Shown piece by piece: positions 1 to 7,317 of a DNA stretch of 64,000 nt. The translations under genes were made by a program, and so were the position numbers. How positions within the stretch are numbered: position 1 is the first letter of the stretch; each line of letters starts with the position of its first letter. The notes beneath the pieces were generated by a model. That model was not told the origin of the DNA. It was given only the letters and a program-made list of their open reading frames with translations, and did not search any database. Origin of the DNA: Prevotellaceae bacterium (GTDB lineage Bacteria > Bacteroidota > Bacteroidia > Bacteroidales > Paludibacteraceae); contig JACJXK010000014.1 of NCBI GenBank assembly GCA_020636675.1, forward strand, positions 1 through 64,000, given 5' to 3'.

Positions 1-205
1 CGTTGACCCTGCACCATATAAAACCTGAACCATATTTAGCTTCAAAAAATAAACCTCGATAAAAAAATATTGAATAAATTATGAAAATGGTCAAATTTAT
101 AAATGAAAACGATTTACTAATTTTTAGCGAATATAAAATCAATATCAATACTAACAGCGATAACATAAATAGTATTATATCATCAGAATAAAAAATCACA
201 TTCAT
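1..205 (-). CDS. Membrane protein, candidate immunity gene of the Rhs lipase tip (partial, cut by window edge)
   Basis: An open frame begins with ATG at 205-203 and runs without a stop to base 1 (68 codons visible). The Rhs stop codon is at 209-207, so the two genes are separated by one base, which suggests translational coupling. The product is strongly hydrophobic: one membrane segment near residues 10-27 and another near 36-54, rich in Ile, Leu and Phe. A small membrane protein directly behind the variable tip of an Rhs protein is the usual position of the cognate immunity protein, and membrane immunity proteins often pair with toxins that attack lipid or act in the periplasm. The family is not recognised. 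Gene presence is well supported by the coupling and hydrophobic pattern; the immunity role is inferred from position. Confidence 0.6.
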   Translation of the reverse strand, partial: MNVIFYSDDIILFMLSLLVLILILYSLKISKSFSFINLTIFIIYSIFFYRGLFFEAKYGSGFIWCRVN

Positions 206-206
206 A

Positions 207-1817
207 TTATTTATCGGTTTTTACAGACGATTTGTCACCATTTATTCTGTTATTATCATAGTTTGTGTAACCATTTTTTATTCTATCTAATAAATTGTCT
301 TTATTCGTTGTTTCGCTTTCAAGAACATCAAGTACAAAATCTAACTGTGTATTATAAGTACTATTGCCGTGTTGATCAAAAGCCTCTGTTTCTGGTATAG
401 ACTGAACATTTATAACATTACCAGTAGCATCATTACCAGATAAAGGGTCTCCAATCTGGCTTATATTCACATTCATTGTACCACTTTGTTCATAATTTAT
501 CCAATTAGATTGATGTGGAGCTAAATTCACTGAATACTGAATAATACTATTTTTGTCGTAAGCAAATCCAATTCCTTCGGATTCAGCCAATTGAATAATT
601 TCCCGCCTCAATCCTTCCATATATCCAGCACCGAAAGCAGCCCCGCGACTATGTGTAATAACCTGCAATTGCTCTGTTATTTGTCCGTCTTTCATTGTTG
701 CTTTCATTTTATTCCAAACTCCCTGAGCATCTACTTTTGCTTTTGCTTGACCTGCGCTAAATCTTTTGCTTGGGAATAAACTTTTATCTCCATCTACATA
801 AAGAAACTTTGACTGTTCATATCCAGTTCTTTGAGAGATAGTTGAGCGAACATTAGCACTCCAATATGTAGAGCTTCCTCTTTCTGAATCATTACCAACT
901 CTACCGTTAATTAAAATCGGGAACTCTCCATCAAGGTCTATAACTTGAATCGGACTATTTAAAGTATATATATAAGTAGTTAAATAAGGTAAAAGAGCTG
1001 ATTTTGGGTCAGGTGTAGATCTTCTTCCTATTCTTGCATCATAACCGTATTCGCCAAAGCCATACCAACCCTGATGTATTTCAAAATCTTTCTCGTGTGA
1101 GCCGAATCCATAGCGATAGCTATTACTTGGTTCAGAATACAAACGTCCCGGCATCGTCATTCCAAACGGATAATAATCACTTACCGAAACAACATCAGGT
1201 TCATTATCAGGTAATTTCTTATCAGAAACAACCACTAAAACATTGCCAAGATGGTTGGTAAGTTCATATCTCTTGTTGCCTATTTCTTTAGTGAAATACC
1301 CGTCGTATTCTTTTATTTCCACACTTCCGTCTACTTTGGAGGCTAGTAACTGGTTCGATACATTCATTCCTATTCTGGAACTGCCATAGAGGTACTGTTC
1401 TTTTAAATAGAACTTCTCATCACCATTCTTGTACTTTGTCTTTTCGTAGGTTGCCAAGATGTTGCCTTGAGCATCTCGGACGTAATATGTCGTTATGGAA
1501 TCTTCATTATTTAAACTGTTTTTTGGAATAACAGTTTTACTTACTCGATTGCCTAAACCGTCGTAGTTAAAGACTAAATCGGGCTTATCACTATTAGGTA
1601 ATCTGGTTATACGTTTTACTTTTCCTTGCATTGTCCAACTGATTTCTTCTATTTTTTCGGATTTATCGGCGACTAAGTTACCTATTTTATCGTATTTATA
1701 GTTATGCATAGAGCGTAACTTCAATGCTACCACACGATACAATCGTGCGGTAGCGGAGATACAATTGCGCGGTAGCGGAGGTGAGGTGCATTGCCCATAT
1801 CGCCACATCTGGAACAC
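207..1817 (-). CDS. Rhs repeat-associated core protein with lipase-like C-terminal tip, 5'-truncated
   Basis: Polymorphic-toxin type protein. The middle (residues about 40-300) has YD/Rhs repeats (YKYDKIGNLV, FNYDGLGNRVSK) and the conserved Rhs core end (YELTNHLGNVLVVVSDKK, DYYPFGM, YGFGEYGYDARIGR, then PDP and NSPIQVIDLDGEFP). After that hallmark the tip (about 300-536) changes character and holds a nucleophile elbow ITHSRGAAFGAG, then GDPLSG and FDQHGNST, a possible Ser-Asp-His triad of an alpha/beta-hydrolase or phospholipase. Intact Rhs proteins are far longer, with a signal peptide and many repeats; this one lacks all of that. The first 36 codons of the longest frame do not look like Rhs and overlie a tandem repeat; ATG at 1709 (MHNYKYD) is where homology begins. 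It is probably an orphan or recombination-donor module. The Rhs call is firm; the lipase activity is inferred from motifs. Confidence 0.8.
   Translation of the reverse strand: MFQMWRYGQCTSPPLPRNCISATARLYRVVALKLRSMHNYKYDKIGNLVADKSEKIEEISWTMQGKVKRITRLPNSDKPDLVFNYDGLGNRVSKTVIPKNSLNNEDSITTYYVRDAQGNILATYEKTKYKNGDEKFYLKEQYLYGSSRIGMNVSNQLLASKVDGSVEIKEYDGYFTKEIGNKRYELTNHLGNVLVVVSDKKLPDNEPDVVSVSDYYPFGMTMPGRLYSEPSNSYRYGFGSHEKDFEIHQGWYGFGEYGYDARIGRRSTPDPKSALLPYLTTYIYTLNSPIQVIDLDGEFPILINGRVGNDSERGSSTYWSANVRSTISQRTGYEQSKFLYVDGDKSLFPSKRFSAGQAKAKVDAQGVWNKMKATMKDGQITEQLQVITHSRGAAFGAGYMEGLRREIIQLAESEGIGFAYDKNSIIQYSVNLAPHQSNWINYEQSGTMNVNISQIGDPLSGNDATGNVINVQSIPETEAFDQHGNSTYNTQLDFVLDVLESETTNKDNLLDRIKNGYTNYDNNRINGDKSSVKTDK
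1728..1779. repeat. 22-bp tandem duplication plus inverted arm at the truncated Rhs end
   Basis: Two adjacent 22-bp copies (1736-1757 and 1758-1779) start gatacaat and end gcggtagcgga, differing at three or fewer positions. The first copy also forms an inverted repeat with bases just before it (ctaccacacgat, then atcgtgcggtag with one mismatch). It lies exactly where Rhs homology stops, so it probably marks a rearrangement boundary. Confidence 0.7.
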
Positions 1818-1838
1818 TACCTAAAAATACCATTTAAC

Positions 1839-2180
1839 TTACCGAAAATTTATACTAACAGATGATATTTTCCTCGCTATTATCATAGATATTATATACA
1901 ATACTTTATTGTATGAGAAATCTAAATAATTTGCTATTATATAAAAGAGAACAAATAATGCAGTCGAATATATTATTGTTCTTGCAACAGACTTCAATAT
2001 TCCTTGCTTTTTAAAGAAGAAAGATAATGAAAAATGACTTATGACTAATCCCAGGCACACTCCCCAAGTAATTCCCGCCCCTCTATTTCCGAATATCACA
2101 ATAAATAGGACGATGAATATTAGTACAAAAACAAAGGAACTTGCTAATAATAATATGTAATCAACTATTTTAATCTTCAC
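1839..2180 (-). CDS. Small integral membrane protein, candidate immunity protein of displaced Rhs tip
   Basis: 113 residues with about four hydrophobic segments (residues 7-30, 35-54, 63-84, 88-102) and a basic C-terminus; no family recognised. The start is GTG at 2180-2178, overlapping the stop of the upstream fragment by four bases (GTGA), so the two are translationally coupled. It lies between a toxin-tip-like fragment upstream and the next Rhs core downstream, the arrangement expected of a displaced tip with its immunity gene. A membrane protein also follows the second tip at the left edge. Being an expressed gene is moderately supported; the immunity function is inference from position only. 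Confidence 0.55.
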   Translation of the reverse strand: MKIKIVDYILLLASSFVFVLIFIVLFIVIFGNRGAGITWGVCLGLVISHFSLSFFFKKQGILKSVARTIIYSTALFVLFYIIANYLDFSYNKVLYIISMIIARKISSVSINFR

Positions 2181-2470
2181 TGTTTTTCCTCTTTGAATTT
2201 TTCAACAATCTTATCCGTATGCTTCTGTGCTACGACTGTTGCGGCATCATAAATGAGTTTGTCCTTTTTATTTTTTTCTTTACCTTTTAACGATGCCGAA
2301 CCATTATCTCTCTTTACTCTATAATGACTATCTTCTGGCAAATTATCTTTATTTGTCCATGGCATCTTTTCATTACTGATATTATCCCATTCTCCTGTTT
2401 TAAAATCATTATCTTTCAAATATTGCTCAAGATTTGCATCTGTTTCATCAAATGTAGGTCTTTTCCTCAC
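2177..2470 (-). pseudogene. Orphan C-terminal toxin-tip fragment (no proper start)
   Basis: 97 hydrophilic residues, beginning RKRPTFDETDANLEQYL and ending in a Lys/Glu-rich helix (KIVEKFKEEKQ). The frame opens just after a TAG stop and contains no ATG near its 5' end, only a GTG at 2470-2468, as expected of a C-terminal piece cut from a longer protein. The stop overlaps the downstream membrane gene by four bases. Low-complexity charged tail, no catalytic motif that I recognise. I read it as the distal end of an older Rhs/CDI-type tip left behind with its immunity gene. It could instead be an independent small gene with a GTG start. Confidence 0.45.
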
Positions 2471-2518
2471 ACTTCTTATTTGGACCTACAATAACTCTTC
2501 CATCTTTTGGCTAAAGTG

Positions 2519-2557
2519 TGAAAAAAAGCGACATGACACCCATCGGCATCATGTCGC
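2519..2557 (-). terminator. Rho-independent terminator of the coiled-coil gene
   Basis: A perfect 9-bp stem (gcgacatga at 2528-2536 with tcatgtcgc at 2549-2557) with a 12-base loop is followed on the minus strand by an uninterrupted T run (A run at 2520-2527 on the plus strand). It sits about 25 bases beyond the stop of the gene at 2580-2918. Confidence 0.85.
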
Positions 2558-2579
2558 ATCTCCTGCCTTTTTGTTATTT

Positions 2580-2918
2580 TCAGGCTTGGGCGTTGCCCAT
2601 CAGTTTCTCATATTCTTCTGAAGTGGAAAAATCCATGTTTTCAATCTTGTCGAATAGTTTTTTCAAATCCAGAATCTCCGCTTTTGTCGGTTCTACCAGA
2701 TTGTTGGCCGTTAAGTGTACTCTGTCTTCAAACTCTTTTATCAGAGAGCTGAGCGATTCAAAATCTTTCATTAATTTACTGCAAGTCTCTTCTTGTCCCG
2801 ATTCTGTGTTAAGTCTCTTCACTGCATCTCTGTATTCCAACATTAGATTGGCTTCTTGTGAAGTGTAAAGCAATTCGTCGCAATCTTGTATTTCCATTAA
2901 TAAGTCTTCCGTTGTCAT
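2580..2918 (-). CDS. Hypothetical small helical (coiled-coil) protein
   Basis: 112 residues starting MTTEDLLMEIQDCDELL. It is almost entirely predicted helix, with heptad-like Leu/Ile spacing over residues 5-100 and no membrane segment, cysteine cluster or known catalytic motif. The frame extends upstream to 3014, but the extra residues look non-native, and ATG at 2918-2916 gives a normal protein start after an A/T-rich leader typical of the phylum. It stands alone with its own terminator at 2519-2557. I do not recognise a family; a cytosolic structural or regulatory role is only a guess. Confidence 0.6.
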   Translation of the reverse strand: MTTEDLLMEIQDCDELLYTSQEANLMLEYRDAVKRLNTESGQEETCSKLMKDFESLSSLIKEFEDRVHLTANNLVEPTKAEILDLKKLFDKIENMDFSTSEEYEKLMGNAQA

Positions 2919-3122
2919 AGTGATGTGTTTTTGATTAATACTAGTTTGTCGTTTTTTATTATAATCGTGTAATAAAGATAAAACATTTTCTTGTGAATAC
3001 AACCATCCGTCCACTCTTTAACATTTAGAATTTCTGTCAAAATCCGTTGTTCCTGAAGCTTGTCTTATCCATGTTGTTTTTTGTTTTGTCGACATTTATC
3101 AAGAGAAGGGAATGTCCCTCCT

Positions 3123-4937
3123 CTATTCTTTTTTCTTTCCGAAATCTGTGCTGATATTAAGTTTCCTTGCTAAAAGAAACCCTGGAATGGTGCAGATGCA
3201 GACCCAGATGAAAAAGTTCTGGTAGCCGATCGTCTCCTGTAGCCAACCTGCTATCATGCCCGGCAACATCATGCCCAATGCCATGAATCCCGTACAGATG
3301 GCGTAGTGGGAGGTGGAATATTTGCCTTGGGATATGAATATCAAATAAAGCATGAAGGCTGTGAATCCGAATCCGTAGCCAAACTGCTCGATGCCGACCA
3401 GCGTGCTGATGGTGATGAAGCTCTCCGGAAGTGCGAATGCCATATAGACATAGACCAAGTTAGGCAGGTTCATGCAGAGGATCATCGGCCAAATCCACCG
3501 TTTCAGTCCGTGTCTTGATGCGGCTATGCCGCCAAGGATGCCGCCAGCCGTCAGTGCAATGACACCGATGGTGCCGTATATCACGCCCATCTTGGCGGTG
3601 CTTAGCCCTAATCCGCCCACCATGCGGTCGTCTATAAGGAAGGGGGAGGCTATCTTCGTCAGTTGGGCTTCTCCCAGCCGGTAGAGTAGGATGAAGGCAA
3701 GCGAGAGTGCGATTCCTTTCTTCGAGAAGAAACTGCCGAACGTGGAGAATAAACTCTTCACGGCGTTGCCGTCACGGACGGTTTTGTCGGCGTCCGGACG
3801 TGGAAGTACGAACTTGTGGTAAATGGCGAAGGCGATGAATAACCCTGCGCAGAGATAGAATGTCAGACTCCAGGCAAATGGTATGTTGCCCGATGTGCCG
3901 GTAAATTCGGCTGTTGCGTTGCTGTCTGCTTTTGGGTCTATCTGGACGGCAATGTAGGCTGGTTGCTCCCAATTCTCACTTGTGAAGGTGATGCGGTCGT
4001 TGCCTAATAGGCGGAAAGTCTTGTCTCCCTTTGTCTGTGAAAAGTTGAGCACAACGGGTTTCTGGGGTTCCCCGGAAAGCGAGATGGCGAAAATCTCCGC
4101 ATTGGGAGCCATGTCGCTTGCAATTGCCGGTTTGTTCGTGTTGAACGTACTGGAGAGGAAACTTTTGAGCGGAGAGGAAACATACGTGCTCCAGAAACCC
4201 TGTCCGTCGCCGTCCGTCTTCGTTGTTGGCGTTTCGGAGGGTATGAATCCGTTTTTGATATTGTTTTCCTTGATGAAATTGAGAATGCCGGATAACGAAT
4301 CCTTGTCGATTTCGTTGGGGTTGATGGCTGTCTGTCCGGTGTAGGAGAAATGGAGATCTTCCATTCCGGGGGTATGGCATTGTTTGGTGGCGGAGCCTTC
4401 GCCTGCGGAAACAGAAATGGTGACTGGCTCTAGGCCAGACGAGCTTTCCAGTGTCCCGGCCAGAATGACCAGCAGCCCTTGTCCGGCAATCATGGCGATG
4501 CGGTAGAAGGTGCTGCGTATGCCGACGAAGAGTGATTGTTTGTTCTCGTCGAGGGCCAGCATGTAGAATCCGTCGGCGGCGATGTCGTGCGTGGCCGAGC
4601 TGAAGGCGATGAGCCACAGTATGGCGAGTGTCGATTGTAGGTAGAATGGCGTAGGTATGCAGAATGCAACTCCCGCCAATCCGCCTCCGATGAGCAACTG
4701 CATGGCTACTATCCACCATCTTTTTGTCCGCATGATGTCTACAAACGGACTCCAGAATGGTTTGATGACCCAAGGAAGATAAAGCCAGCTGGTATATAAG
4801 GCCGCGTCCGTATTGGAGATGCCTAGACGTTTGTACATGATTAATGAGAATGTGGTGGCGGCTATCACGTAAGGTATGCCCTCCGCAAAATAGAGAGATG
4901 GTACCCATGACCATGGATTTCTAGTCTGTTTATTCAT
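3123..4937 (-). CDS. AmpG-like MFS permease with large extramembrane insert
   Basis: 604-residue major facilitator protein. The N-terminal half matches the AmpG pattern: LYFAEGIPYVIAATTFSL in helix 1, then WLYLPWVIKPFWSPFVD and RTKRWWIV, with later SSATHDIAADGFYM. AmpG proteins import muropeptides (GlcNAc-anhydroMurNAc peptides) for cell-wall recycling in the inner membrane. About 170-180 residues (roughly 165-345) are inserted between membrane segments and are hydrophilic, with GDKTFRLLGNDRITF and Ser/Thr-rich stretches; this insert is absent from classical AmpG (about 490 residues) and looks like a beta-rich domain on one face of the membrane. The C-terminal half (355-600) resumes with six or more helices. 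Substrate is not certain: other sugar or peptide-sugar uptake is possible. Start is ATG at 4937-4935. Confidence 0.8.
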   Translation of the reverse strand: MNKQTRNPWSWVPSLYFAEGIPYVIAATTFSLIMYKRLGISNTDAALYTSWLYLPWVIKPFWSPFVDIMRTKRWWIVAMQLLIGGGLAGVAFCIPTPFYLQSTLAILWLIAFSSATHDIAADGFYMLALDENKQSLFVGIRSTFYRIAMIAGQGLLVILAGTLESSSGLEPVTISVSAGEGSATKQCHTPGMEDLHFSYTGQTAINPNEIDKDSLSGILNFIKENNIKNGFIPSETPTTKTDGDGQGFWSTYVSSPLKSFLSSTFNTNKPAIASDMAPNAEIFAISLSGEPQKPVVLNFSQTKGDKTFRLLGNDRITFTSENWEQPAYIAVQIDPKADSNATAEFTGTSGNIPFAWSLTFYLCAGLFIAFAIYHKFVLPRPDADKTVRDGNAVKSLFSTFGSFFSKKGIALSLAFILLYRLGEAQLTKIASPFLIDDRMVGGLGLSTAKMGVIYGTIGVIALTAGGILGGIAASRHGLKRWIWPMILCMNLPNLVYVYMAFALPESFITISTLVGIEQFGYGFGFTAFMLYLIFISQGKYSTSHYAICTGFMALGMMLPGMIAGWLQETIGYQNFFIWVCICTIPGFLLARKLNISTDFGKKKE

Positions 4938-5040
4938 AAGGTGATTATTATACTATCTTGTTTTAGTAAAGATAATAAGTTTATGTGTAGAATCTTAAAT
5001 TTTATCTGTTTTTTCGGGTGTTTTTTGTATTGCTTTGCCC

Positions 5041-5169
5041 ATATATGGAAGCATTTTGAAGATAAGAGAGTGGGCTATAGCCGCGTTCCGCAAAGTGAAG
5101 CCCGACTGGAAGGCAGTAGACATAGCCAACCGCAAGGTGCTTGACGCACTTGAGGAGGCGGGGCTGTAG
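5041..5169 (+). pseudogene. C-terminal relic of an unidentified (possibly phage) protein
   Basis: In the frame ending at TAG 5167-5169 the sequence reads as coherent protein (WAIAAFRKVKPDW, then VDIANRKVLDALEEAGL), with base composition richer in G+C than the flanks. Upstream the frame runs into low-complexity sequence and a stop at 4996-4998, so only the C-terminal third or less of a gene remains. It lies next to another phage-type fragment (5185-5355). No family is assigned; calling it mobile-element debris is inference from the neighbour. Confidence 0.4.
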
Positions 5170-5184
5170 TGGAAAATCAAAAGA

Positions 5185-5355
5185 TTATTTACCACCCAAC
5201 GCAGCCACGATGTTCTTGCCCTCCAATGACGGAAACCGACCTTTAGCCCACTCCAGAACGGCATTATAGACCGGGGCTGGAGTGTAGCAGTCGTCGCTCG
5301 TTAATTTAGGTTTGAACTTTTCCACGAAGAGTTCGTACTGCTGGCTTTTGCTCAT
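5185..5355 (-). pseudogene. N-terminal fragment of a phage-type DNA adenine methylase
   Basis: 56 codons from ATG 5355-5353 to TAA 5187-5185. The start (MSKSQQYELFVEKFKPK, then TSDDCYTPAPVYNAVLEWA) resembles the conserved N-terminus of DNA adenine methyltransferases carried by Bacteroidetes prophages and conjugative elements, which continue for 200 or more residues with a DPPY motif. Here the protein ends after the short unrelated tail FPSLEGKNIVAALGGK. A 5' leader rich in A/T precedes it. It is best read as a truncated gene. Similarity is recalled, not computed. Confidence 0.5.
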
Positions 5356-5486
5356 TTTTTTTGAAATTAATTTTGTAAATAAAAAAACATTGTATGTTTG
5401 TAGTGCGGGATGAACGAGGGAGGTAATGCCCCCGCACCCTGCACCTTCCCTGCCGGTGGATATTCCAATCTACCGGCGGGCGCCGT

Positions 5487-5840
5487 TTAAGACCCCACAT
5501 AAAGAATGCTCACTGAAGGGAGTTGGTAGGCTTTCCCTTTAGCCTTTTGGCTGCCGTATTCTCTTTTTACCGCCTCCCTTATTGTGTCAATCTGCTCTTT
5601 TTTCTTCGTGTAGAATATTACGCAGTCTGCCTTCCTAGCTTCACAATAGTATTTTCGTATGGTGGCAGTATTTGCCATATCCACGTATTTAAAATTCCAC
5701 GTTTTCCCATCCATCTCCGTTATAAAGAGATTCCCCACTTCATTTTTTCTCTTTGTTTCGTCGGTGGCAAACTTGATTTTGATTAGATATATGGGCAAAA
5801 ATAACTTGGTGAAATTCAAGACCTCTTTGTGGTATTTCAT
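5487..5840 (-). CDS. Hypothetical protein, possible remnant of phage/ICE protein with nuclease-like tail
   Basis: 117 residues. After an irregular N-terminus (MKYHKEVLNFTKLF) the body (residues 25-117) looks like a compact alpha/beta domain: EVGNLFITEMDGKTWNFKYV, ATIRKYYCEARKADCVIFYT, and EQIDTIREAVKREYG. The style recalls small C-terminal domains of phage head or conjugative proteins that carry RNase-like folds, but I cannot name the family. The upstream side is abruptly replaced by a dispersed intergenic repeat (from about 5845), so the gene has probably lost its 5' part, and the neighbours are fragments of mobile genes. Likely non-functional or an orphan domain. Confidence 0.45.
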   Translation of the reverse strand: MKYHKEVLNFTKLFLPIYLIKIKFATDETKRKNEVGNLFITEMDGKTWNFKYVDMANTATIRKYYCEARKADCVIFYTKKKEQIDTIREAVKREYGSQKAKGKAYQLPSVSILYVGS

Positions 5841-5844
5841 CAGA

Positions 5845-6245
5845 TAAATATCCCGTAGGGATAGTCTATCAGTAGAAGAGAGGATGAAATAGGTGGTGGC
5901 ATTCCATCAGAATGCGCCAAGGTCATCCTTTATCGCGGATTTTCGGACAAGATTTATAGGATGGACAAGATTTGTTTCAAAACACCTCACCGTCGGCAGG
6001 CTGACTCTCCTTTGGCCGTGGAGGAGGTGGCTGCCGTACCCCATGGAGAGAGGGCAACAACGTAGGCATCTTTGCTTGCTTTCCTTGCCAGATAAAAGTA
6101 AGTGCCCGTCTGGCAGGAGGATGGCAAAAATCCATATCCGGTGCATTCCTATGGAATGAGGTTGTCGATGCTCGTTTTCCACTACAAAAAGATAATGACT
6201 ACGGCATCTTATCAAAATCGGCACAAGTTATTTTGACGATTGTTT
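5845..6245. repeat. Dispersed intergenic mosaic repeat, copy A
   Basis: A gene-free stretch built from short palindromic modules that recur elsewhere: tcccgtaggga at 5851-5861, cattccatcagaatgcgccaagg near 5901, a block with tttggccgtggagg near 6011, an aaaagtaagtgcccgtctggcagg block near 6093, and gactacggcatcttatcaaaatcggcacaag near 6197. The same modules occur in the same order at 51025-51385 and, partly, at 24820, 31680, 37130 (inverted), 15330 and 58850. No coding potential is convincing here. Confidence 0.75.
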
Positions 6246-6455
6246 AAAGTGATCTGCGAAAACCGTCGTTTGTGTATCTGTCATAGTGTTTGTTGTGAAG
6301 ACAGCACATGGTTTAGGACAAAGCAGACGCAGATGTAAGTAATGGATGGGTTGGTTTTTTGTCTTCTTACTCCATCTGGCGATGCTGAAACAGAAAGAGG
6401 AAATGGTCTTTCTTGTTTGTTATAAAAAAAAACTCAAACTTTTTTTAGAAAAGGG

Positions 6456-6486
6456 TTGCGTGTATTCAAAAAACGCATTACCTTTG
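6456..6486 (+). promoter_or_regulatory. Bacteroidetes-type promoter of tRNA-His
   Basis: TTG at 6456-6458 and TACCTTTG at 6479-6486, separated by 20 bases, match the Bacteroidetes primary sigma pattern (TTTG, then TAnnTTTG). The tRNA starts about 20 bases downstream. Confidence 0.8.
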
Positions 6487-6505
6487 CAGCGCAAAACAGA
6501 AAAAT

Positions 6506-6580
6506 GGTGAGGATAGCTCAGTTGGTTAGAGCATCGGATTGTGGTCCCGAAGGTCGTGGGTTCGAAACCCATTCTTCACC
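6506..6580 (+). tRNA. tRNA-His (anticodon GTG)
   Basis: The sequence folds as a tRNA with the loop ttGTGgt, D-arm agctcagttggttagagc and T-arm gtgggttcgaaaccca. The acceptor stem is GTGAGGA paired to TCTTCAC, with an extra encoded G at 6506 opposite discriminator C at 6580; this G-1 is the identity element of tRNA-His. One A-C mismatch closes the anticodon stem next to the loop. CCA is not encoded. It has its own promoter and terminator. Confidence 0.95.
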
Positions 6581-6586
6581 CGTTTT

Positions 6587-6618
6587 AAAGCCTTTCGGTC
6601 TCCGAAAGGCTTTTTTTT
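6587..6618 (+). terminator. Terminator of tRNA-His
   Basis: Hairpin aaagcctttcgg, loop tct, ccgaaaggctt, followed by a run of eight T, immediately after the tRNA. Confidence 0.9.
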
Positions 6619-6638
6619 ATTTAAATAAGGATAAATTC

Positions 6639-7313
6639 ATGCTTAGATTTTTCAAATACGACAATGGGGTGGACGCTGATTTGAAATCCATCCGCAAGCT
6701 GTTGGTCGCGTCCATGAACGGAGTCGCGTCTACGGGGATGAAGCATTTGGGCTACAAGTTGAATTATGGAGTCTCGCTTCTACGTATAAAGGAGCTGTCC
6801 GGCCGTTTCGACCCCAGTTCGCAGCTGGCTCGCAGCCTTTGGTTTTCGGAGTGCAGGGAGATGATGATAATGGCTACGCATCTACAGCCTGCCGATTCTT
6901 TTCCGGAACGGGATGCGTTGTCGTGGTTGGATGAGTGCAAAAATATGGAGTTGGCAGAACAGCTTGCCCGCAATCTCTACGTAAATCTGCCCTATGCAGA
7001 TGCTTTGCTGTCGCGGGTAGAGGTCGAATGCACCTCTGCCTATGTTAAGCCGTTCTCCTACATATTGGCCGCCTTGTTGCTGAAAAAGGAGGGAGCCCGG
7101 GCTCCGTTTCTCGATGTCTTCGTGGCAAAGGCGGGCGTCGACGTCTATTCGGATTCGGCGGCGGTTTGTTCCGGTGTCTCCCGTTTCTTGAAGGAGTTGT
7201 GTCGCTTGGATGCGGACAGAATGCGTCATTTCGCCATGGAGCTTGATCCTGACAAGGGTTCGGGGTCTGCTTGGGTGCGAGAGGAGATGCTCACCGTGCT
7301 TGATTTCGGTTAG
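6639..7313 (+). CDS. DNA alkylation repair (AlkD-like HEAT-repeat) family protein
   Basis: 224 residues from ATG 6639. The pattern NGVASTGMKHLGYKLNYGVS, LRIKELSG, LARSLWFSECREMMIMAT, LQPADSF and NMELAEQLARNLYVNLPYAD is that of the HEAT-like AlkD group, alpha-helical proteins that bind DNA; some members excise 3- or 7-alkylpurines without base flipping. Bacteroidetes members are short like this one, and their activity is mostly untested. The same frame is open upstream through the tRNA, so the longest frame is not the gene; the chosen ATG follows the tRNA terminator with an aaataaggata leader. The last gene base lies 4 bases from the end of a convergent gene at 7318. Confidence 0.7.
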   Translation: MLRFFKYDNGVDADLKSIRKLLVASMNGVASTGMKHLGYKLNYGVSLLRIKELSGRFDPSSQLARSLWFSECREMMIMATHLQPADSFPERDALSWLDECKNMELAEQLARNLYVNLPYADALLSRVEVECTSAYVKPFSYILAALLLKKEGARAPFLDVFVAKAGVDVYSDSAAVCSGVSRFLKELCRLDADRMRHFAMELDPDKGSGSAWVREEMLTVLDFG

Positions 7314-7317
7314 AACC

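Noticed and set aside
81..191. 36-codon frame on the plus strand at the left edge
   Set aside because: Low-complexity Asn/Ile/Ser peptide lying opposite a membrane-protein frame that is coupled to the Rhs gene.
3976..4914. 312-codon frame on the minus strand within the AmpG-like gene
   Set aside because: Arg/His-rich shadow of the permease in another frame, no recognisable fold.
5893..6224. Frames on both strands within copy A of the mosaic repeat (88 and 105 codons)
   Set aside because: The same repeat elsewhere does not keep these frames open, so they are chance frames in repeat DNA.
6506..6580. tRNA-His as the attachment site of a present-day integrated element
   Set aside because: I see no integrase gene and no second copy of the tRNA 3' end nearby; only old fragments lie upstream.
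6456..6638. Frame running through tRNA-His into the AlkD-like gene
   Set aside because: The segment covers the promoter, tRNA and terminator; the real protein starts at ATG 6639.
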